From assembly GCA_005223185.1 (NCBI GenBank), contig NJBN01000003.1, forward strand, positions 310,001 to 374,000: a stretch of DNA of 64,000 bases, read 5' to 3'. This document shows positions 46,260 to 56,278 of this stretch, one piece after another (position 1 is the stretch's first letter; every line of letters starts with the position of its first letter). This stretch comes from a candidate division LCP-89 bacterium B3_LCP (GTDB taxonomy: Bacteria > Electryoneota > B3-LCP). A program made the position numbers and the translations under genes. The notes beneath the pieces were generated by a model. The model did no database searches and was not told where the DNA came from. It saw only the letters and a program-made list of their open reading frames with translations.

Positions 46260-46451
46260 ATGTCTCAAAGATGCGATATTTGCGGTAAAGGACCCTTAGT
46301 CGGTCACAATAAAAGTCACGCTCACAATCTGACCAAGCGGCGCTGGATACCAAACCTCCAGAGAGTCCGGGTGGTGCAGAACGGTCACGTCAAGCGGATG
46401 CGTGTTTGTACATCATGCATTCAAGCCGGAAAAATTCAGAAAGCAAGCTGA
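46260..46451 (+). CDS. rpmB: 50S ribosomal protein L28
   Basis: Ribosomal protein of 63 residues. The sequence [19 protein letters not shown] with [16 protein letters not shown] and a second CTSC pair is typical of the zinc-ribbon (C+) form of L28, with all four Cys present. It is monocistronic, between its own promoter and terminator. Confidence 0.97.
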   Translation: MSQRCDICGKGPLVGHNKSHAHNLTKRRWIPNLQRVRVVQNGHVKRMRVCTSCIQAGKIQKAS

Positions 46452-46474
46452 AACTGAACAAATCATGATTGTTG

Positions 46475-46503
46475 GCCGATCTCTGATGTGAGATCGGCTT
46501 TTT
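46475..46503 (+). terminator. Intrinsic terminator of rpmB
   Basis: GCCGATCTC and GAGATCGGC form a perfect 9-bp stem around TGATGT, followed by TTTTT. It touches the stop of the convergent aminotransferase gene. Confidence 0.95.
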
Positions 46504-47561
46504 CATGTGCTAACCTGACTTAGATGATCCAACAATCCTTTAATATCCTCTGTGGTCCAGTCACCCATGTGACCGATGCGAATAGTTCTACCTTTTAGCT
46601 TTCCATAACCGCTGTCAATCAGGAAGCCGCGTTCGGTTAAGGCTGCAACGATCGGGGAGGTGGCACGGCTGACTTCTGGACGGAGGCAACTCACCGAAGG
46701 AAGCCTGTAGTCTTCCGGAGGAAAAGGAATGAAACCGTTCTTTTCAGCCCAATGTATGGTTAATTCTTGCATATTCTTATGGCGTTTCCAGCGTACCTGG
46801 ATTGATTCATCCTGAATTCGGTCCAGTTGGGTTAGCATTGCCTGGAGCTGAGGTACTGCGGGTGTACCGACAACCTTATTTTCATGCCAGCTTTCAGCCC
46901 AGAGGTTGAAATCGAACGAATAACCTTTCTGCTTCGCGGATTTGCTTCTCTTCAGGGCACGCGGTGATAATCCCAGGGGAACCACACCAGGCGGCAGAGC
47001 TAAGCATTTATGTGATGCGCCCACCAGTACGTCAATTCTGGATTTATCCATCTGAAGTTCAACGCCACCTAAGGTGGCAACTGCGTCCACTATGAAGACA
47101 ATTTCGGGATGTGCCTTTAGTAACTCTGAGATCGGTTCGATGGGATTTAACATCCCTGTAGATGATTCCCCATGGACCATCACCACCGTATCGTAGGGAA
47201 CTCGATCCAGCAGACGACGAACCTCATATGGTGGTATGGGAATTCCCCAGCCCAATACCAACCCATCTGAAGCCAAACCTCTGCTCCTGGCTGCCTGCAG
47301 CCAGCGTTCCCCGAAAGCTCCGTTGGAAACAACCAGTATTTTCTCTTTACATGTATTTACCAGAGCCGCTTCTAAAGCAGCTGAAGCAGTACAGGTTAGG
47401 GTTATTACCTCGTTTTCCGTGCCAAAGATGTACTGCAACCGGGATTTGAGTTGAGATATGAGGTCTCTGAATTCCGGTGTATGATGCCCCATTACAGGCT
47501 TGGCAAGTTCAGCCAGGATTTCAGGGTTTACCTCTGTCGGTCCGGGGAGGAAGTTTTTCAT
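46503..47561 (-). CDS. Class V aminotransferase (serine-pyruvate/alanine-glyoxylate type)
   Basis: PLP-dependent aminotransferase of 352 residues from the chosen start (MKNFLPGPTEVNPEI, where family members begin). The longer frame adds 35 residues that look non-coding and would overlap a terminator. Motifs are FLPGPTEV, MVHGESSTGMLNPI, FIVDAVATLGGVEL and the PLP-lysine motif GASHKCLALPPG. A C-terminal GYGKLKGRTIRIGHMGDW closes it. Its substrate could be serine, alanine or phosphonate-type compounds; this cannot be told from the sequence. Confidence 0.9.
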   Translation of the reverse strand: MKNFLPGPTEVNPEILAELAKPVMGHHTPEFRDLISQLKSRLQYIFGTENEVITLTCTASAALEAALVNTCKEKILVVSNGAFGERWLQAARSRGLASDGLVLGWGIPIPPYEVRRLLDRVPYDTVVMVHGESSTGMLNPIEPISELLKAHPEIVFIVDAVATLGGVELQMDKSRIDVLVGASHKCLALPPGVVPLGLSPRALKRSKSAKQKGYSFDFNLWAESWHENKVVGTPAVPQLQAMLTQLDRIQDESIQVRWKRHKNMQELTIHWAEKNGFIPFPPEDYRLPSVSCLRPEVSRATSPIVAALTERGFLIDSGYGKLKGRTIRIGHMGDWTTEDIKGLLDHLSQVST

Positions 47562-47660
47562 GTTGCAGCAGGTGGAGAATTGAAACTGTACAGAAAGCAC
47601 ATATAAAATATAGCAAAAAGAGGTAGATTTTCCAAGGGAAAAAGCGTTTACGGGTAGGTA

Positions 47661-47700
47661 AAACAAAAAGCCCGGCGATCTAAGCGAACACCGGGCTTTA
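47661..47700 (-). terminator. Intrinsic terminator of the HDOD gene
   Basis: On the minus strand AAAGCCCGG and CCGGGCTTT form a 9-bp stem with a 15-nt loop, followed by TTTTGTTTT. It is 14 nt after the HDOD stop. Confidence 0.88.
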
Positions 47701-47713
47701 AGGATGGTTTATA

Positions 47714-48577
47714 TTAAGCCAGCAGGGTCCCCAATTCCTGGCTGTTGGCGATTTCTCCTTTTAGCTCTTCATCCCATTCCTGCAATATTTCGGGCTCAAT
47801 ACTCAGAACTGACCAGACATTGGGGTCTATCGGAGGATTTTTTTCCGCTCCACCGGAACCAATTTTATAATGATAGGTAAGCATATCGGCTAATTGGATC
47901 AGGGCGATCAAACCAGCATGTTCGGATTCCGGTTCCAGAGAGTGGTGCTGGGCAATTACATGCACAAGCTTTTCGGGAAGTTTCCAGTTTTCAGCCAGAA
48001 GAGAGCCAATTTCGGAATGGGAAGTTCCCAACGTAATAGTCTCTGCTTCATAGAAAGAGCTGCCGTTATTTTTAATATGTTCCATTACTGAGACGAGCTG
48101 TTCGGGGAAGAAACGGTCTAAGATGACTTTGCCAATATCATGAGTGACGCCAGCGATGAAACCATCTTCGTTCTTTTCCCAACCTAATTGATTGCTGATG
48201 TACCTGGCTATCAGACCGCAGCCAATTGAGTGCTGCCAGAAAGCTTTACGGTTGAAGCCTGTGCCAGGTTTACCTGTATTGAGAACTTTAAAAATAGATA
48301 TGGAGATAACCACGTTCTTGATAGTGGAGCTTCCTAAAAGCACGATAGATTGTTGGATGGAATCAACTTGCTTGGAAAGACCGTAGAAAGTGGAGTTAAT
48401 CAGTTTCAAGATTTTCATGCTAATTGCCGGATCCGATTCAATTATTTCCGCAATGTCCTTCATGGAAACTTCGGGATCCCGCATTAACTGCATGATGCGC
48501 AGGAATACGTTGGGTAGTGTGGGCAGATTGTCAATGACGTCCAATTGTTCTAAGATTGAACTACGTTGCTCTATCAT
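47714..48577 (-). CDS. HDOD-domain signalling protein
   Basis: Cytoplasmic protein of 287 residues consisting of one HDOD domain (about 10-215) and a short helical tail. It shows DNLPTLPNVFLRIMQL, IAEIIESDPAISMKILKLINS, and an HD-like motif THDIGKVILDRF. HDOD proteins take part in signalling and stress regulation, usually without a known enzyme activity. The start is placed at MIEQRSS, because AGAGGAA precedes it. It lies between the rod operon and the aminotransferase gene, with its own terminator. Confidence 0.9.
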   Translation of the reverse strand: MIEQRSSILEQLDVIDNLPTLPNVFLRIMQLMRDPEVSMKDIAEIIESDPAISMKILKLINSTFYGLSKQVDSIQQSIVLLGSSTIKNVVISISIFKVLNTGKPGTGFNRKAFWQHSIGCGLIARYISNQLGWEKNEDGFIAGVTHDIGKVILDRFFPEQLVSVMEHIKNNGSSFYEAETITLGTSHSEIGSLLAENWKLPEKLVHVIAQHHSLEPESEHAGLIALIQLADMLTYHYKIGSGGAEKNPPIDPNVWSVLSIEPEILQEWDEELKGEIANSQELGTLLA

Positions 48578-48659
48578 GGTGCGTTCCTCTAAATGTTCAG
48601 TGTCAAGCATTCCCTAATATTTACATTCAGAACGCATAAATCAAGGTTTTTTTTACAAA

Positions 48660-49886
48660 TTAAGGGGTATATTCCTTCCAGCGCCGTCCTACACCCAATA
48701 TTAGCCCAACAGAAATCATAATAGTCCATAAGAAGGAACCGCCATAACTGAGGAAAGGTAACGGCAGTCCCGTCACGGGCATGATACCAATAGTCATACC
48801 GATATTTATAAAGATGTGTACGGTGATTATGATGCTTAAACCTATACATATCAAGGCACTGTATTTGCCTTTTGTGCGCAAAGCCGCGTGGAATCCTCTA
48901 TAGACGACCCAAAAGAGCAGCGCCAGAACTCCTGTAGCTCCTATCAACCCAAATTCCTCACCGATTACGGAAAAGATAAAATCAGTATGCTGTTCGGGGA
49001 GAAATTTTAGCTGCGTCTGGCTTCCCCGCCCCAATCCCTTGCCGCTGAAGCCGCCGGAACCAATTGCCACTTTAGATTGAATTACCTGGTAGCCTGATCC
49101 TTTTGGATCAGCCTCGGGATTGACGAAGGAAATCAAGCGGTTTTTCTGATAAGGTTTAAGCTGATTCCAAAGCTCTGGCGTCCCCAGACTGATAACCAGA
49201 TTAGCAATTATCAGTAGAATCAACATACCCATCCGCATGTGCATACCCCAGGCAAATAATATTATGACTATGATATAGATAAGGAGAACTATAGTATTTA
49301 CCGATGCCAGAGCAGCACATATTGGTGTTATCATCAGAAGGAGATAAGAAAAGGGGGTTCCAATAGCAACTAACATCGCTAGTAATATTGCTGCGAAAAC
49401 TATGGATGTGCCGAGATCCGGTTGTAATAATACCAGTGTTAAAGGGATAAATGTTACGGCTATCGTTCCCATGATGTGCAGCGGTTTACGGGGATCGTAC
49501 TTTTTATCAGTCACGTACCGCGCCAGAACTAAAACCAATGCAATTTTAGCCGGTTCCGAAGGTTGGAATGAGAATAACCCTAAGTCTATCCATCTGGCTG
49601 CCCCCTTAGTTTCATCTCCCCAGAGAAGCACTCCTAAAAGCAGTAAACAACTGACAATATAGAACAGATATGCGAACGTGTAATGCACACGCGGTGAGAA
49701 GATAGCAGCAATTCCCATGAAAATCACACCGATGAATCCATAAAGCAGTTGTTTCTGGAATGTGGTGGAGATACCGGTTTGATTGCTGGATGTAACCGTG
49801 TAAAGGACAACCAGTCCGATTCCAATAAGTGTGATTACTGCAAAGAGCAACCCAAGGTCCTGTTGTTTTAGCCTATTAAATATCAC
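48660..49886 (-). CDS. rodA: Rod-shape SEDS peptidoglycan polymerase RodA
   Basis: Integral membrane glycan polymerase of 408 residues with about ten membrane segments. SEDS motifs are visible: LLQPDLGTSIVF, PYQKNRLISFVNPEADPKGSGYQVIQSK, FLPEQHTDFIFSVIGEEFGL and the C-terminal PFLSYGGS. The start is set at GTG (49884-49886), with AGGAG eight nucleotides upstream. It lies just inside the mrdA coding end, so the two overlap by 11 nt; the longer ATG frame adds 15 residues with no family support. Last gene of the rod operon. Confidence 0.95.
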   Translation of the reverse strand: MIFNRLKQQDLGLLFAVITLIGIGLVVLYTVTSSNQTGISTTFQKQLLYGFIGVIFMGIAAIFSPRVHYTFAYLFYIVSCLLLLGVLLWGDETKGAARWIDLGLFSFQPSEPAKIALVLVLARYVTDKKYDPRKPLHIMGTIAVTFIPLTLVLLQPDLGTSIVFAAILLAMLVAIGTPFSYLLLMITPICAALASVNTIVLLIYIIVIILFAWGMHMRMGMLILLIIANLVISLGTPELWNQLKPYQKNRLISFVNPEADPKGSGYQVIQSKVAIGSGGFSGKGLGRGSQTQLKFLPEQHTDFIFSVIGEEFGLIGATGVLALLFWVVYRGFHAALRTKGKYSALICIGLSIIITVHIFINIGMTIGIMPVTGLPLPFLSYGGSFLWTIMISVGLILGVGRRWKEYTP

Positions 49887-51684
49887 TCGCAGAATCTCCT
49901 GTACTATCAGCAGGTTCTTCTTCCGCCACAATCTGAGGAACTTCTGAAATCTCCAGGTAGCGCGTCATCAGCTCTACAGCTATAGGTGCTGCATGCGTCG
50001 ATCCAAATCCGACATTTTCCACTATTACCGCCACGGCAATAACAGGGTCCTCAAATGGCGCAAAACCTACGAACAAGGCATGGTCATCACCATGAGGGTT
50101 TTGGGCGGTGCCGGTTTTTCCCGCAAGATGCCACCTCGGATCATCGAGCCACTTAGCAGTGCCGTCTTCGCCTGAGAGAACGAGTCGCATTCCTGACCTC
50201 AGAACTTCAAATGTTGCCGGTTTTATATCGATATGGGTAATTTCTGGTTTACTCTGGAAAACTTCACCATTTCCCTGGTGCATTTCTAAAAATAGTTGAG
50301 GTCTTGCCTTCAATCCCTTCATTGCCAGAATCCCACAGTACTGAGCCAACTGCAGCGGTGTTACCAGGATTTCCCCTTGACCGATGGAAATATTTATAGC
50401 TAAGCCTTTACTCCATTTTCCCGCGCCATACCTTTTATCAAGGTATTGTTTGTCCGGTACAATTCCAGCGATTTCATTATCGATATCTACGCCTGTTTTA
50501 GAACCAAAGCCGAATATTTTCATGTAATGAGCTATTTTCTCCACGCCAAGCTGGTGTCCAAGCTTGTAGAAAAAAGCATCACATGATTGTTCGATTGCTT
50601 CGATTGGAGTTAGTTCACCGTGCCCATCTCGTTTGAAACAGTGGTAAATCCTTCCCAGGCGGTAATAGCCGGGGCAATCGTGGCGATATTCTTCATCCAC
50701 TAAACCTTCTTCGATTCCTGCTGTCATAGTAACCATCTTGAAGGTGGAAGCAGGAGGGTAACCACTTTGAATCGCACGGTGCAACAAAGGGACGTCGGGG
50801 TTATTTTGCAATTTCTGCCAGTCATCGCTGCGAAGTACGCCAGTAAACACTTCAGGGTCGTATTTCGGCGCTGAAGCGATAGCTAAGATTTCGCCATTGC
50901 GTGGATCCAACGCGACAACGGCACCACGCTTACCGGCAAGCAATTTTTCCGCTAATATCTGGAGATCGAGATCTATAGTCAGGTACAACTTACCTCCGCG
51001 CCTGGGGGGAATGTATTTATCCTCGATTTCCCCTGTTATCTGCCCTAAGGCGTTTACAATCATGTAATGATAGCCTTTTCGCCCCGCAAGAATATCTTCA
51101 TATTGGCGTTCGATACCGCTTTTACCTACAATGTCACCGGTCTTTCTGGAAGGGAACTTTTTCTTCTCGGATTCTGAGATTTCAGCTATGTAACCTAATG
51201 TGTGAGGAGCTACTGAATAAGGATAGAATCTTTTGGGATCGAAGTGGTAGCTGACACCGGCTAAATGGAACTCTCTCGCTTTGAAAGCAGCTAAAGTGTG
51301 AAAGTCGATATCTCGAGCTAATTTAACGGGTTGGTAGCTCGGAAGTCCCTTATTTTGCGTTAAGGCTTGAAGTTCAGATTGTGGTCTTGACAGGATTATC
51401 GATAGTTCACTGATGGTATGCGGGTTACGTTTTGCCTCATACGGGATCAGACTCAGGGAATAAGAAGGTCTGTTCTCCACCAGTACGCGCCCGTTTCGAT
51501 CACAGATTAAAGTTCTGCCGGGTAACTCTTCAACTACGCGTACACTATTGGCTTCTGATCTTGCCTGAAATTTATCACTCTGGATGATCTGGAGCTGGTA
51601 CAACCTTATCCAGAGGAAAAGAAACGCAATCAGGCTGATTCCTCCCAGCATTTTTATCCTCGATTGCAGGTTGTAATCAGCCAC
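49876..51684 (-). CDS. mrdA: Penicillin-binding protein 2 (transpeptidase)
   Basis: Class B penicillin-binding protein of 602 residues with an N-terminal membrane anchor (about 12-31), a dimerisation/pedestal domain (about 50-230) and a transpeptidase domain (245-590). Active-site motifs are S313-TF-K316 (ASTFK), S367-C-D369 in place of SxN as in other PBP2 proteins, and K523-T-G. It cross-links the peptidoglycan made by RodA. It overlaps mreD upstream by eight nucleotides and rodA downstream by 11. Confidence 0.97.
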   Translation of the reverse strand: MADYNLQSRIKMLGGISLIAFLFLWIRLYQLQIIQSDKFQARSEANSVRVVEELPGRTLICDRNGRVLVENRPSYSLSLIPYEAKRNPHTISELSIILSRPQSELQALTQNKGLPSYQPVKLARDIDFHTLAAFKAREFHLAGVSYHFDPKRFYPYSVAPHTLGYIAEISESEKKKFPSRKTGDIVGKSGIERQYEDILAGRKGYHYMIVNALGQITGEIEDKYIPPRRGGKLYLTIDLDLQILAEKLLAGKRGAVVALDPRNGEILAIASAPKYDPEVFTGVLRSDDWQKLQNNPDVPLLHRAIQSGYPPASTFKMVTMTAGIEEGLVDEEYRHDCPGYYRLGRIYHCFKRDGHGELTPIEAIEQSCDAFFYKLGHQLGVEKIAHYMKIFGFGSKTGVDIDNEIAGIVPDKQYLDKRYGAGKWSKGLAINISIGQGEILVTPLQLAQYCGILAMKGLKARPQLFLEMHQGNGEVFQSKPEITHIDIKPATFEVLRSGMRLVLSGEDGTAKWLDDPRWHLAGKTGTAQNPHGDDHALFVGFAPFEDPVIAVAVIVENVGFGSTHAAPIAVELMTRYLEISEVPQIVAEEEPADSTGDSASDI

Positions 51685-52162
51685 GTCCTTTACCAGCTCT
51701 TAAATGTGCAAATGGCGAGAAGATCCATATAAAACCGAAGAACCAACTATAGAATGCTCCCGGAAGCGTTCTGGTGAGGAACAGGTATCCCCATCCCGCC
51801 TGATCCCAGGGTTCGATAAAATAGAGAAAGATAACAAAGGCAGTTAACGATCCCAAAGCGAGAGTGAGCAGGTAGCGGCTGCGACTTGTCCCCTTCTTCG
51901 ACGAAAATTGGCCGCTGATGAAGCCTGTTATGGCATAAGTGAATGCGCCCAGCCCAAACAGCCCGCCGCTCATCGAATCGAGAATGAGACCACATCCAAA
52001 ACCCCAGAGAACTCCGGCAGTCGGTCCTTCCGAAAGCGCCCGACCAACGATGAATAGCACCAGCAAATCCGGACGGATTCCCTTAATTGCCAACATGTTA
52101 AGCATGGTTATCTGGAGGAGGATGAATAGGAAGCCAACTGATAGATTCTTTAGCTGGCTCAT
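51677..52162 (-). CDS. mreD: Rod-shape-determining membrane protein MreD
   Basis: Membrane protein of 161 residues with about five hydrophobic segments, typical length for MreD. IRPDLLVLFIVGRAL and GLILDSMSGGLFGLGAFTYAITGFISG match the family core. The start ATG overlaps the mreC stop (ATGA) and its end overlaps mrdA. Confidence 0.92.
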   Translation of the reverse strand: MSQLKNLSVGFLFILLQITMLNMLAIKGIRPDLLVLFIVGRALSEGPTAGVLWGFGCGLILDSMSGGLFGLGAFTYAITGFISGQFSSKKGTSRSRYLLTLALGSLTAFVIFLYFIEPWDQAGWGYLFLTRTLPGAFYSWFFGFIWIFSPFAHLRAGKGRG

Positions 52163-52968
52163 GGTGTTACTGGGGAAGGATTATTCGTGACTAAAAATAC
52201 TTCTTCTACTTTAGAAAAAACTACGGCTGGTTGTATTTCAACCTGAAGAAAGAGGCTCTCTTCAATTTTATTGGTGCTGATGACTTCTCCAACGGGGATT
52301 CCTTCAGGGAAGATTCCATCTAACCCTGATGAAATGACCTCTTCATTTAAGTGTACTGGCGCTGAAGCAGGAATACCTTCGATAATCAGCCGGTTGTGCC
52401 CAGCCCATTTGGTTATTCCATCAACTCTGCAATCGGAAAGTCTCACAGCCGCTCCTAAGTTGCGATCGAGGATCAGTTGAACGACCGATGTCTTAGCTCC
52501 TACTTGAACCAGTTTACCCACCAACCCCTGACTGCAAATAACTGGCTGGTGTATCTCTGCACCCTGGCGTTTACCAATATCTAAGAGGATCGAATTTACT
52601 CCCGGGAGAGGATCTCTGGCTAAAATATCAGCAGATCTTAGATTAAGGTTTGATTTTTTCTTAAAATCCAGAAGCTCCCGCAGTCGTTGATTTTCGTTGA
52701 TAGCCTCATCTGCATGGTTAGCGCGAAGCATCAGTTCGACGTTTTCTCTGCGCAAACGAGTGTTTTCGGACTTCAAGCGGATCATTTCCGGGAAAATGCC
52801 GAAGGGTCGAGTCAACGTTGCTATTATATCAGCGGCGCGTGCACTGGCTATACCAGTTATATCGCCACTGCCAGTGGTCATAAAAACCATTGAAAGTGTC
52901 ACTGCCGCAGCTAAGGTGATCCATGGTTTTAGCGTTCTTCCCGCTAATATTTCCAGCAAGCGATACAC
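52159..52968 (-). CDS. mreC: Rod-shape-determining protein MreC
   Basis: Periplasmic, membrane-anchored scaffold of 269 residues. It has a single transmembrane helix (about 17-35), a coiled coil (about 58-95; LKSENTRLRRENVELMLRANHADEAINENQRLRELLDFKKK), then the beta-barrel domain with VIVCSQGLVGKLVQVG-like and GLDGIFPEGIPVGEVIS motifs. It ends in UGA overlapping the mreD ATG, with a normal family length, which shows that UGA works as a stop here. Confidence 0.95.
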   Translation of the reverse strand: MYRLLEILAGRTLKPWITLAAAVTLSMVFMTTGSGDITGIASARAADIIATLTRPFGIFPEMIRLKSENTRLRRENVELMLRANHADEAINENQRLRELLDFKKKSNLNLRSADILARDPLPGVNSILLDIGKRQGAEIHQPVICSQGLVGKLVQVGAKTSVVQLILDRNLGAAVRLSDCRVDGITKWAGHNRLIIEGIPASAPVHLNEEVISSGLDGIFPEGIPVGEVISTNKIEESLFLQVEIQPAVVFSKVEEVFLVTNNPSPVTP

Positions 52969-52971
52969 TGA

Positions 52972-53994
52972 TTAACCTCGCAACAGAACCTTTTCGTATT
53001 TGCCAAAGTCGTCAAGTACTTTGCCGGTACCGCGAACTACGCAGGTGAGAGGGTCTTCAGCAATGTTGATGGGGAGATTGGTTTCCTCGCGAAGCCTTCG
53101 GTCCAGACCTTTTATCAAAGCGCCGCCGCCCGTCATGATAATGCCGCGATCACGAATATCCGCCGCCAACTCTGGTGGCGTCTTCTCCAGAGATACCTTC
53201 AGTGCGTCAACTACAGCGCTTACGGGTTCAGCCAGAGCTTCCCTGATCTCTTCAGAATTGATTTCAATTGCCTTGGGAACGCCTGCTATCAGGTCGCGTC
53301 CTTTGGCAATCATAGTCAGTTCTTCATCCAGCGGCATAGCAGAACCGACTGTGCATTTAATATTCTCGGCTGTGCGATCGCCGATCAATAGGTTGTAATT
53401 CCGGCGCATGAATTGAATGATAGCTTCGTCCATTTCATCTCCACCGATGCGGATGGAAGTATCACAGACAATGCCGCCCAAACTTATAACGGCGATTTCG
53501 GTAGTTCCACCCCCTATGTCAACAACCATGTTGCCCATCGGTTCGAGTACCGGCAGATCTACACCCATAGCTGCAGCCATCGGTTCAGCAACCAGATATA
53601 CTTCACGGGCGCCTGCTTGTTCGGCGGAATTGCGGATGATCCGTTTTTCAGACTTGGTTACACCGGAAGGCACGCAGACTATCACCACGGGTCTGACCAG
53701 GCGGTTCTTGTGTACCTTGCGGATGAAAGAACGGATCATGACTTCGGCGATTTCGTCATCGTCGATAACGCCGTCTTTCATGGGGCGGACCACCTGGATT
53801 TCACCGTGTGTCTTACCCATCATAGCTCTAGCTTCATGACCGATGGCAATAGCTTTATGATCGGTTGCGCTTATTGCCACAATGGACGGTTCGCGCACCA
53901 TGATGCCTTTGCCTTTAACGTAAACCAGCGTGTTCGCCGTACCCAGATCAATGGCGATGTCGCTGGAAAGCATACTGAATAGAGAGAAACCCAT
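52972..53994 (-). CDS. mreB: Rod-shape actin MreB
   Basis: Bacterial actin of 340 residues that organises lateral wall synthesis. It has the phosphate-1 motif IDLGTANTLVYV, phosphate-2 VVDIGGGTTEIAVIS, and the adenosine motif MTGGGALIKGLD; length is typical. AAAGGA eight nucleotides before the ATG supports the start. First gene of the mreB-mreC-mreD-mrdA-rodA operon, so the organism is expected to be rod-shaped. Confidence 0.98.
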   Translation of the reverse strand: MGFSLFSMLSSDIAIDLGTANTLVYVKGKGIMVREPSIVAISATDHKAIAIGHEARAMMGKTHGEIQVVRPMKDGVIDDDEIAEVMIRSFIRKVHKNRLVRPVVIVCVPSGVTKSEKRIIRNSAEQAGAREVYLVAEPMAAAMGVDLPVLEPMGNMVVDIGGGTTEIAVISLGGIVCDTSIRIGGDEMDEAIIQFMRRNYNLLIGDRTAENIKCTVGSAMPLDEELTMIAKGRDLIAGVPKAIEINSEEIREALAEPVSAVVDALKVSLEKTPPELAADIRDRGIIMTGGGALIKGLDRRLREETNLPINIAEDPLTCVVRGTGKVLDDFGKYEKVLLRG

Positions 53995-54082
53995 GGGGTT
54001 AGTTCCTTTGGATAAAGTTAATTTTCACTATTTTATGATAGTTATCCATGTTTTATTATATTTCGGCGAATATTAAATTCTC

Positions 54083-55609
54083 TTAATGCCGAAAATGCCT
54101 TTCACCGGTGAAGACCATAGCAACATTCAGTTTGTCGCAGGCTTCGATTACGTCTTTATCTCGCATGGAACCACCGGGTTGAATGATGGCAGTTGCGCCG
54201 GCTTTCACCGCGGCTTCCGCTCCGTCAGGGAAGGGGAAGAAGGCGTCTGAAGCTAAAACTGAACCCTTCAAATGCGGTCCATATTTCTTGGCGCGAGCGA
54301 CAGCCAGTTCAACTGAGTCCACGCGCGAGGTCTGTCCCAGACCAATACCCAGAGTGCAATCTGCAGAAGCGAACACCACCGAATTGGATTTTGCCCAGCG
54401 GCATACTTTCCAGGCGAATTCCAATCCAGCCCATTCTCTTTCTGTGGGTTGCCGTTTAGTCGCCACAGTCCAGCTTTCGTTACGCGGGGTAACCCCGTCC
54501 TTTTCCTGGACAAGCAGTCCACCCATAGCACTGCGTATATCCTCACTACCAGAGGGTAATTCAGTCAATTTGATCAGACGCAGATTTTTCTTCTTTCGCA
54601 AGATTTCCAGCGCATCTTCATCGAACGCCGGGGCGACTACCACCTCATAGAACACACCGGAAAGTTCCTGTGCCAGTTCCCGGCTTAAGGGGTGATTTAA
54701 ACCCACAATGCCGCCGAAAGGACTGGATGTGTCGGTTGCGAAGGCGTTTTTATAGGCTTGCACCGGATCGGAATGGACAGCAGCGCCGCAAGGAACGGTG
54801 TGTTTAACCAGAATAACGCAGGGATTGTCGAAATCTGCTGCCATACCGGCAGCGGCTTCCAGGTCCAGTAGGTTATTAAAGCTTAGCTCCTTGCCCCAAA
54901 GCTGCTGATAAGGAGCAGATTTTCTGGTAGGTAGATAGAAGGCAGCCTTTTGATGAGGGTTTTCACCATAGCGCAGGGACTGCTGCTGGTGGAAATGCAT
55001 GATCAGGTCTTCAGGGAAACCCTGCGAATCGCCGCCAGTCAAATACGCTGCGACGGCACGATCATATTCAGTTGTATGATGGAAAGCTTCGGCTGCAAAC
55101 TGTCGACGGAAATCCTCATCAAGAGCGTTTTCTTCAATCGCTTTGATTACGTCTGCATATCTTGAGGGTATGCAGATTGGAAGTACAAATGGGTAATTTT
55201 TGGCGGCGGCGCGAAGCATGGAAGGTCCGCCAATGTCTATCATTTCCAGGACGTCTTCATGCGAGGCATTGGGGTCAGCGGCAGTGCGCGCGAAAGGATA
55301 CAGGTTCACAGCAATTAAGTCAATGGAATCTATGCCCAAATCGGTCAGGCATTTTTTGTCATCTTCCAGATTTCTGCGGAAGAGGATACCAGCGTGTATA
55401 TGCGGATGCAGCGTCTTTACACGCCCGTCCAGAATTTCAGGGAAGTTGGTTATCTCTTCAGCCTGTCTGTGAGGGATATTTTCCTGTGATAACGCTTTGG
55501 AAGTGCCACCCGTGGAAATAATATTCACATCCAGGCGGACTAAATCTCTGGCGAAGTCTGTTACTTTGGTCTTATCATAAACTGAGATTAGCGCGTTTTT
55601 AATCTGCAT
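54083..55609 (-). CDS. purH: Bifunctional AICAR formyltransferase / IMP cyclohydrolase
   Basis: Purine biosynthesis enzyme of 508 residues that performs the last two steps to IMP. The N-terminal IMP-cyclohydrolase domain (1-190) has STGGTSKAL, DGRVKTLHPHIHAGIL and MIDIGGPSMLRAAAKN. The C-terminal formyltransferase has LRYGENPHQKAAFY, the catalytic KHTVPCGAAV, DTSSPFGGIVG and ASDAFFPFPDG. Length is usual. It follows purN by 48 nt. Confidence 0.98.
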   Translation of the reverse strand: MQIKNALISVYDKTKVTDFARDLVRLDVNIISTGGTSKALSQENIPHRQAEEITNFPEILDGRVKTLHPHIHAGILFRRNLEDDKKCLTDLGIDSIDLIAVNLYPFARTAADPNASHEDVLEMIDIGGPSMLRAAAKNYPFVLPICIPSRYADVIKAIEENALDEDFRRQFAAEAFHHTTEYDRAVAAYLTGGDSQGFPEDLIMHFHQQQSLRYGENPHQKAAFYLPTRKSAPYQQLWGKELSFNNLLDLEAAAGMAADFDNPCVILVKHTVPCGAAVHSDPVQAYKNAFATDTSSPFGGIVGLNHPLSRELAQELSGVFYEVVVAPAFDEDALEILRKKKNLRLIKLTELPSGSEDIRSAMGGLLVQEKDGVTPRNESWTVATKRQPTEREWAGLEFAWKVCRWAKSNSVVFASADCTLGIGLGQTSRVDSVELAVARAKKYGPHLKGSVLASDAFFPFPDGAEAAVKAGATAIIQPGGSMRDKDVIEACDKLNVAMVFTGERHFRH

Positions 55610-55657
55610 TTGATCTGTTTACAGTTAGTTTCTATTAATATTAAACTTTCGTTATGA

Positions 55658-56278
55658 TCAAGGGAGTATTTCCACGCGCCTGCCGTGCAGGCGGATCTTA
55701 TCTTTAACCGCAAGTTCAACAGCTTGAGGGTATATTTTATGTTCAACTTCAAGAACGCGCGCTGCCACTTCTTCGGGCGTATCTTCATAGGTGACGGGCA
55801 CGGTTTCCTGTATAATGACCGGGCCGGTATCGTATTCTTCATCCACCATGTGCACGGAAGCTCCGGACACTTTGACGCCTGAATCGACAACAGCGTTGTG
55901 AACGTTCATTCCGTACATTCCCTTACCGCCGAAGCTGGGCAACAAGGCAGGATGAATGTTCATCATGCGACCGTTGTAGGCGCGAACAACTTCAGACGGA
56001 ATCAGTTTCAGGTAGCCAGCTAAGGTAATCCATTCCACTTTGTGCGCTTTGAGTTCGGTTAAAAGTCTCTTCACATAGTCATCGCGAGAAGAAAAGCCTT
56101 TGGCATTCAAATGCAGAAAAGGAATTCCTTCCGCATTAGCGAAATCCGCCACTGGTGGATTAGGGCGGTCACTGATCAACAGTACATATCTGCCGGGCAG
56201 GGATAGTTTTTTTAAGTGTCTATGAATTGCTTTAAAGTTTGACCCCTGACCGGAAGCGAAAGCAGCCAGTTTTACCAT
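55658..56278 (-). CDS. purN: Phosphoribosylglycinamide formyltransferase
   Basis: Folate-dependent GAR formyltransferase of 206 residues. It shows ASGQGSNFKAI, the active-site region GRMMNIHPALLPSFGGKGMYG with the catalytic Asn-His, and the signature SGASVHMVDEEYDTGPVIIQ with the catalytic Asp. First gene of purN-purH. Confidence 0.97.
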   Translation of the reverse strand: MVKLAAFASGQGSNFKAIHRHLKKLSLPGRYVLLISDRPNPPVADFANAEGIPFLHLNAKGFSSRDDYVKRLLTELKAHKVEWITLAGYLKLIPSEVVRAYNGRMMNIHPALLPSFGGKGMYGMNVHNAVVDSGVKVSGASVHMVDEEYDTGPVIIQETVPVTYEDTPEEVAARVLEVEHKIYPQAVELAVKDKIRLHGRRVEILP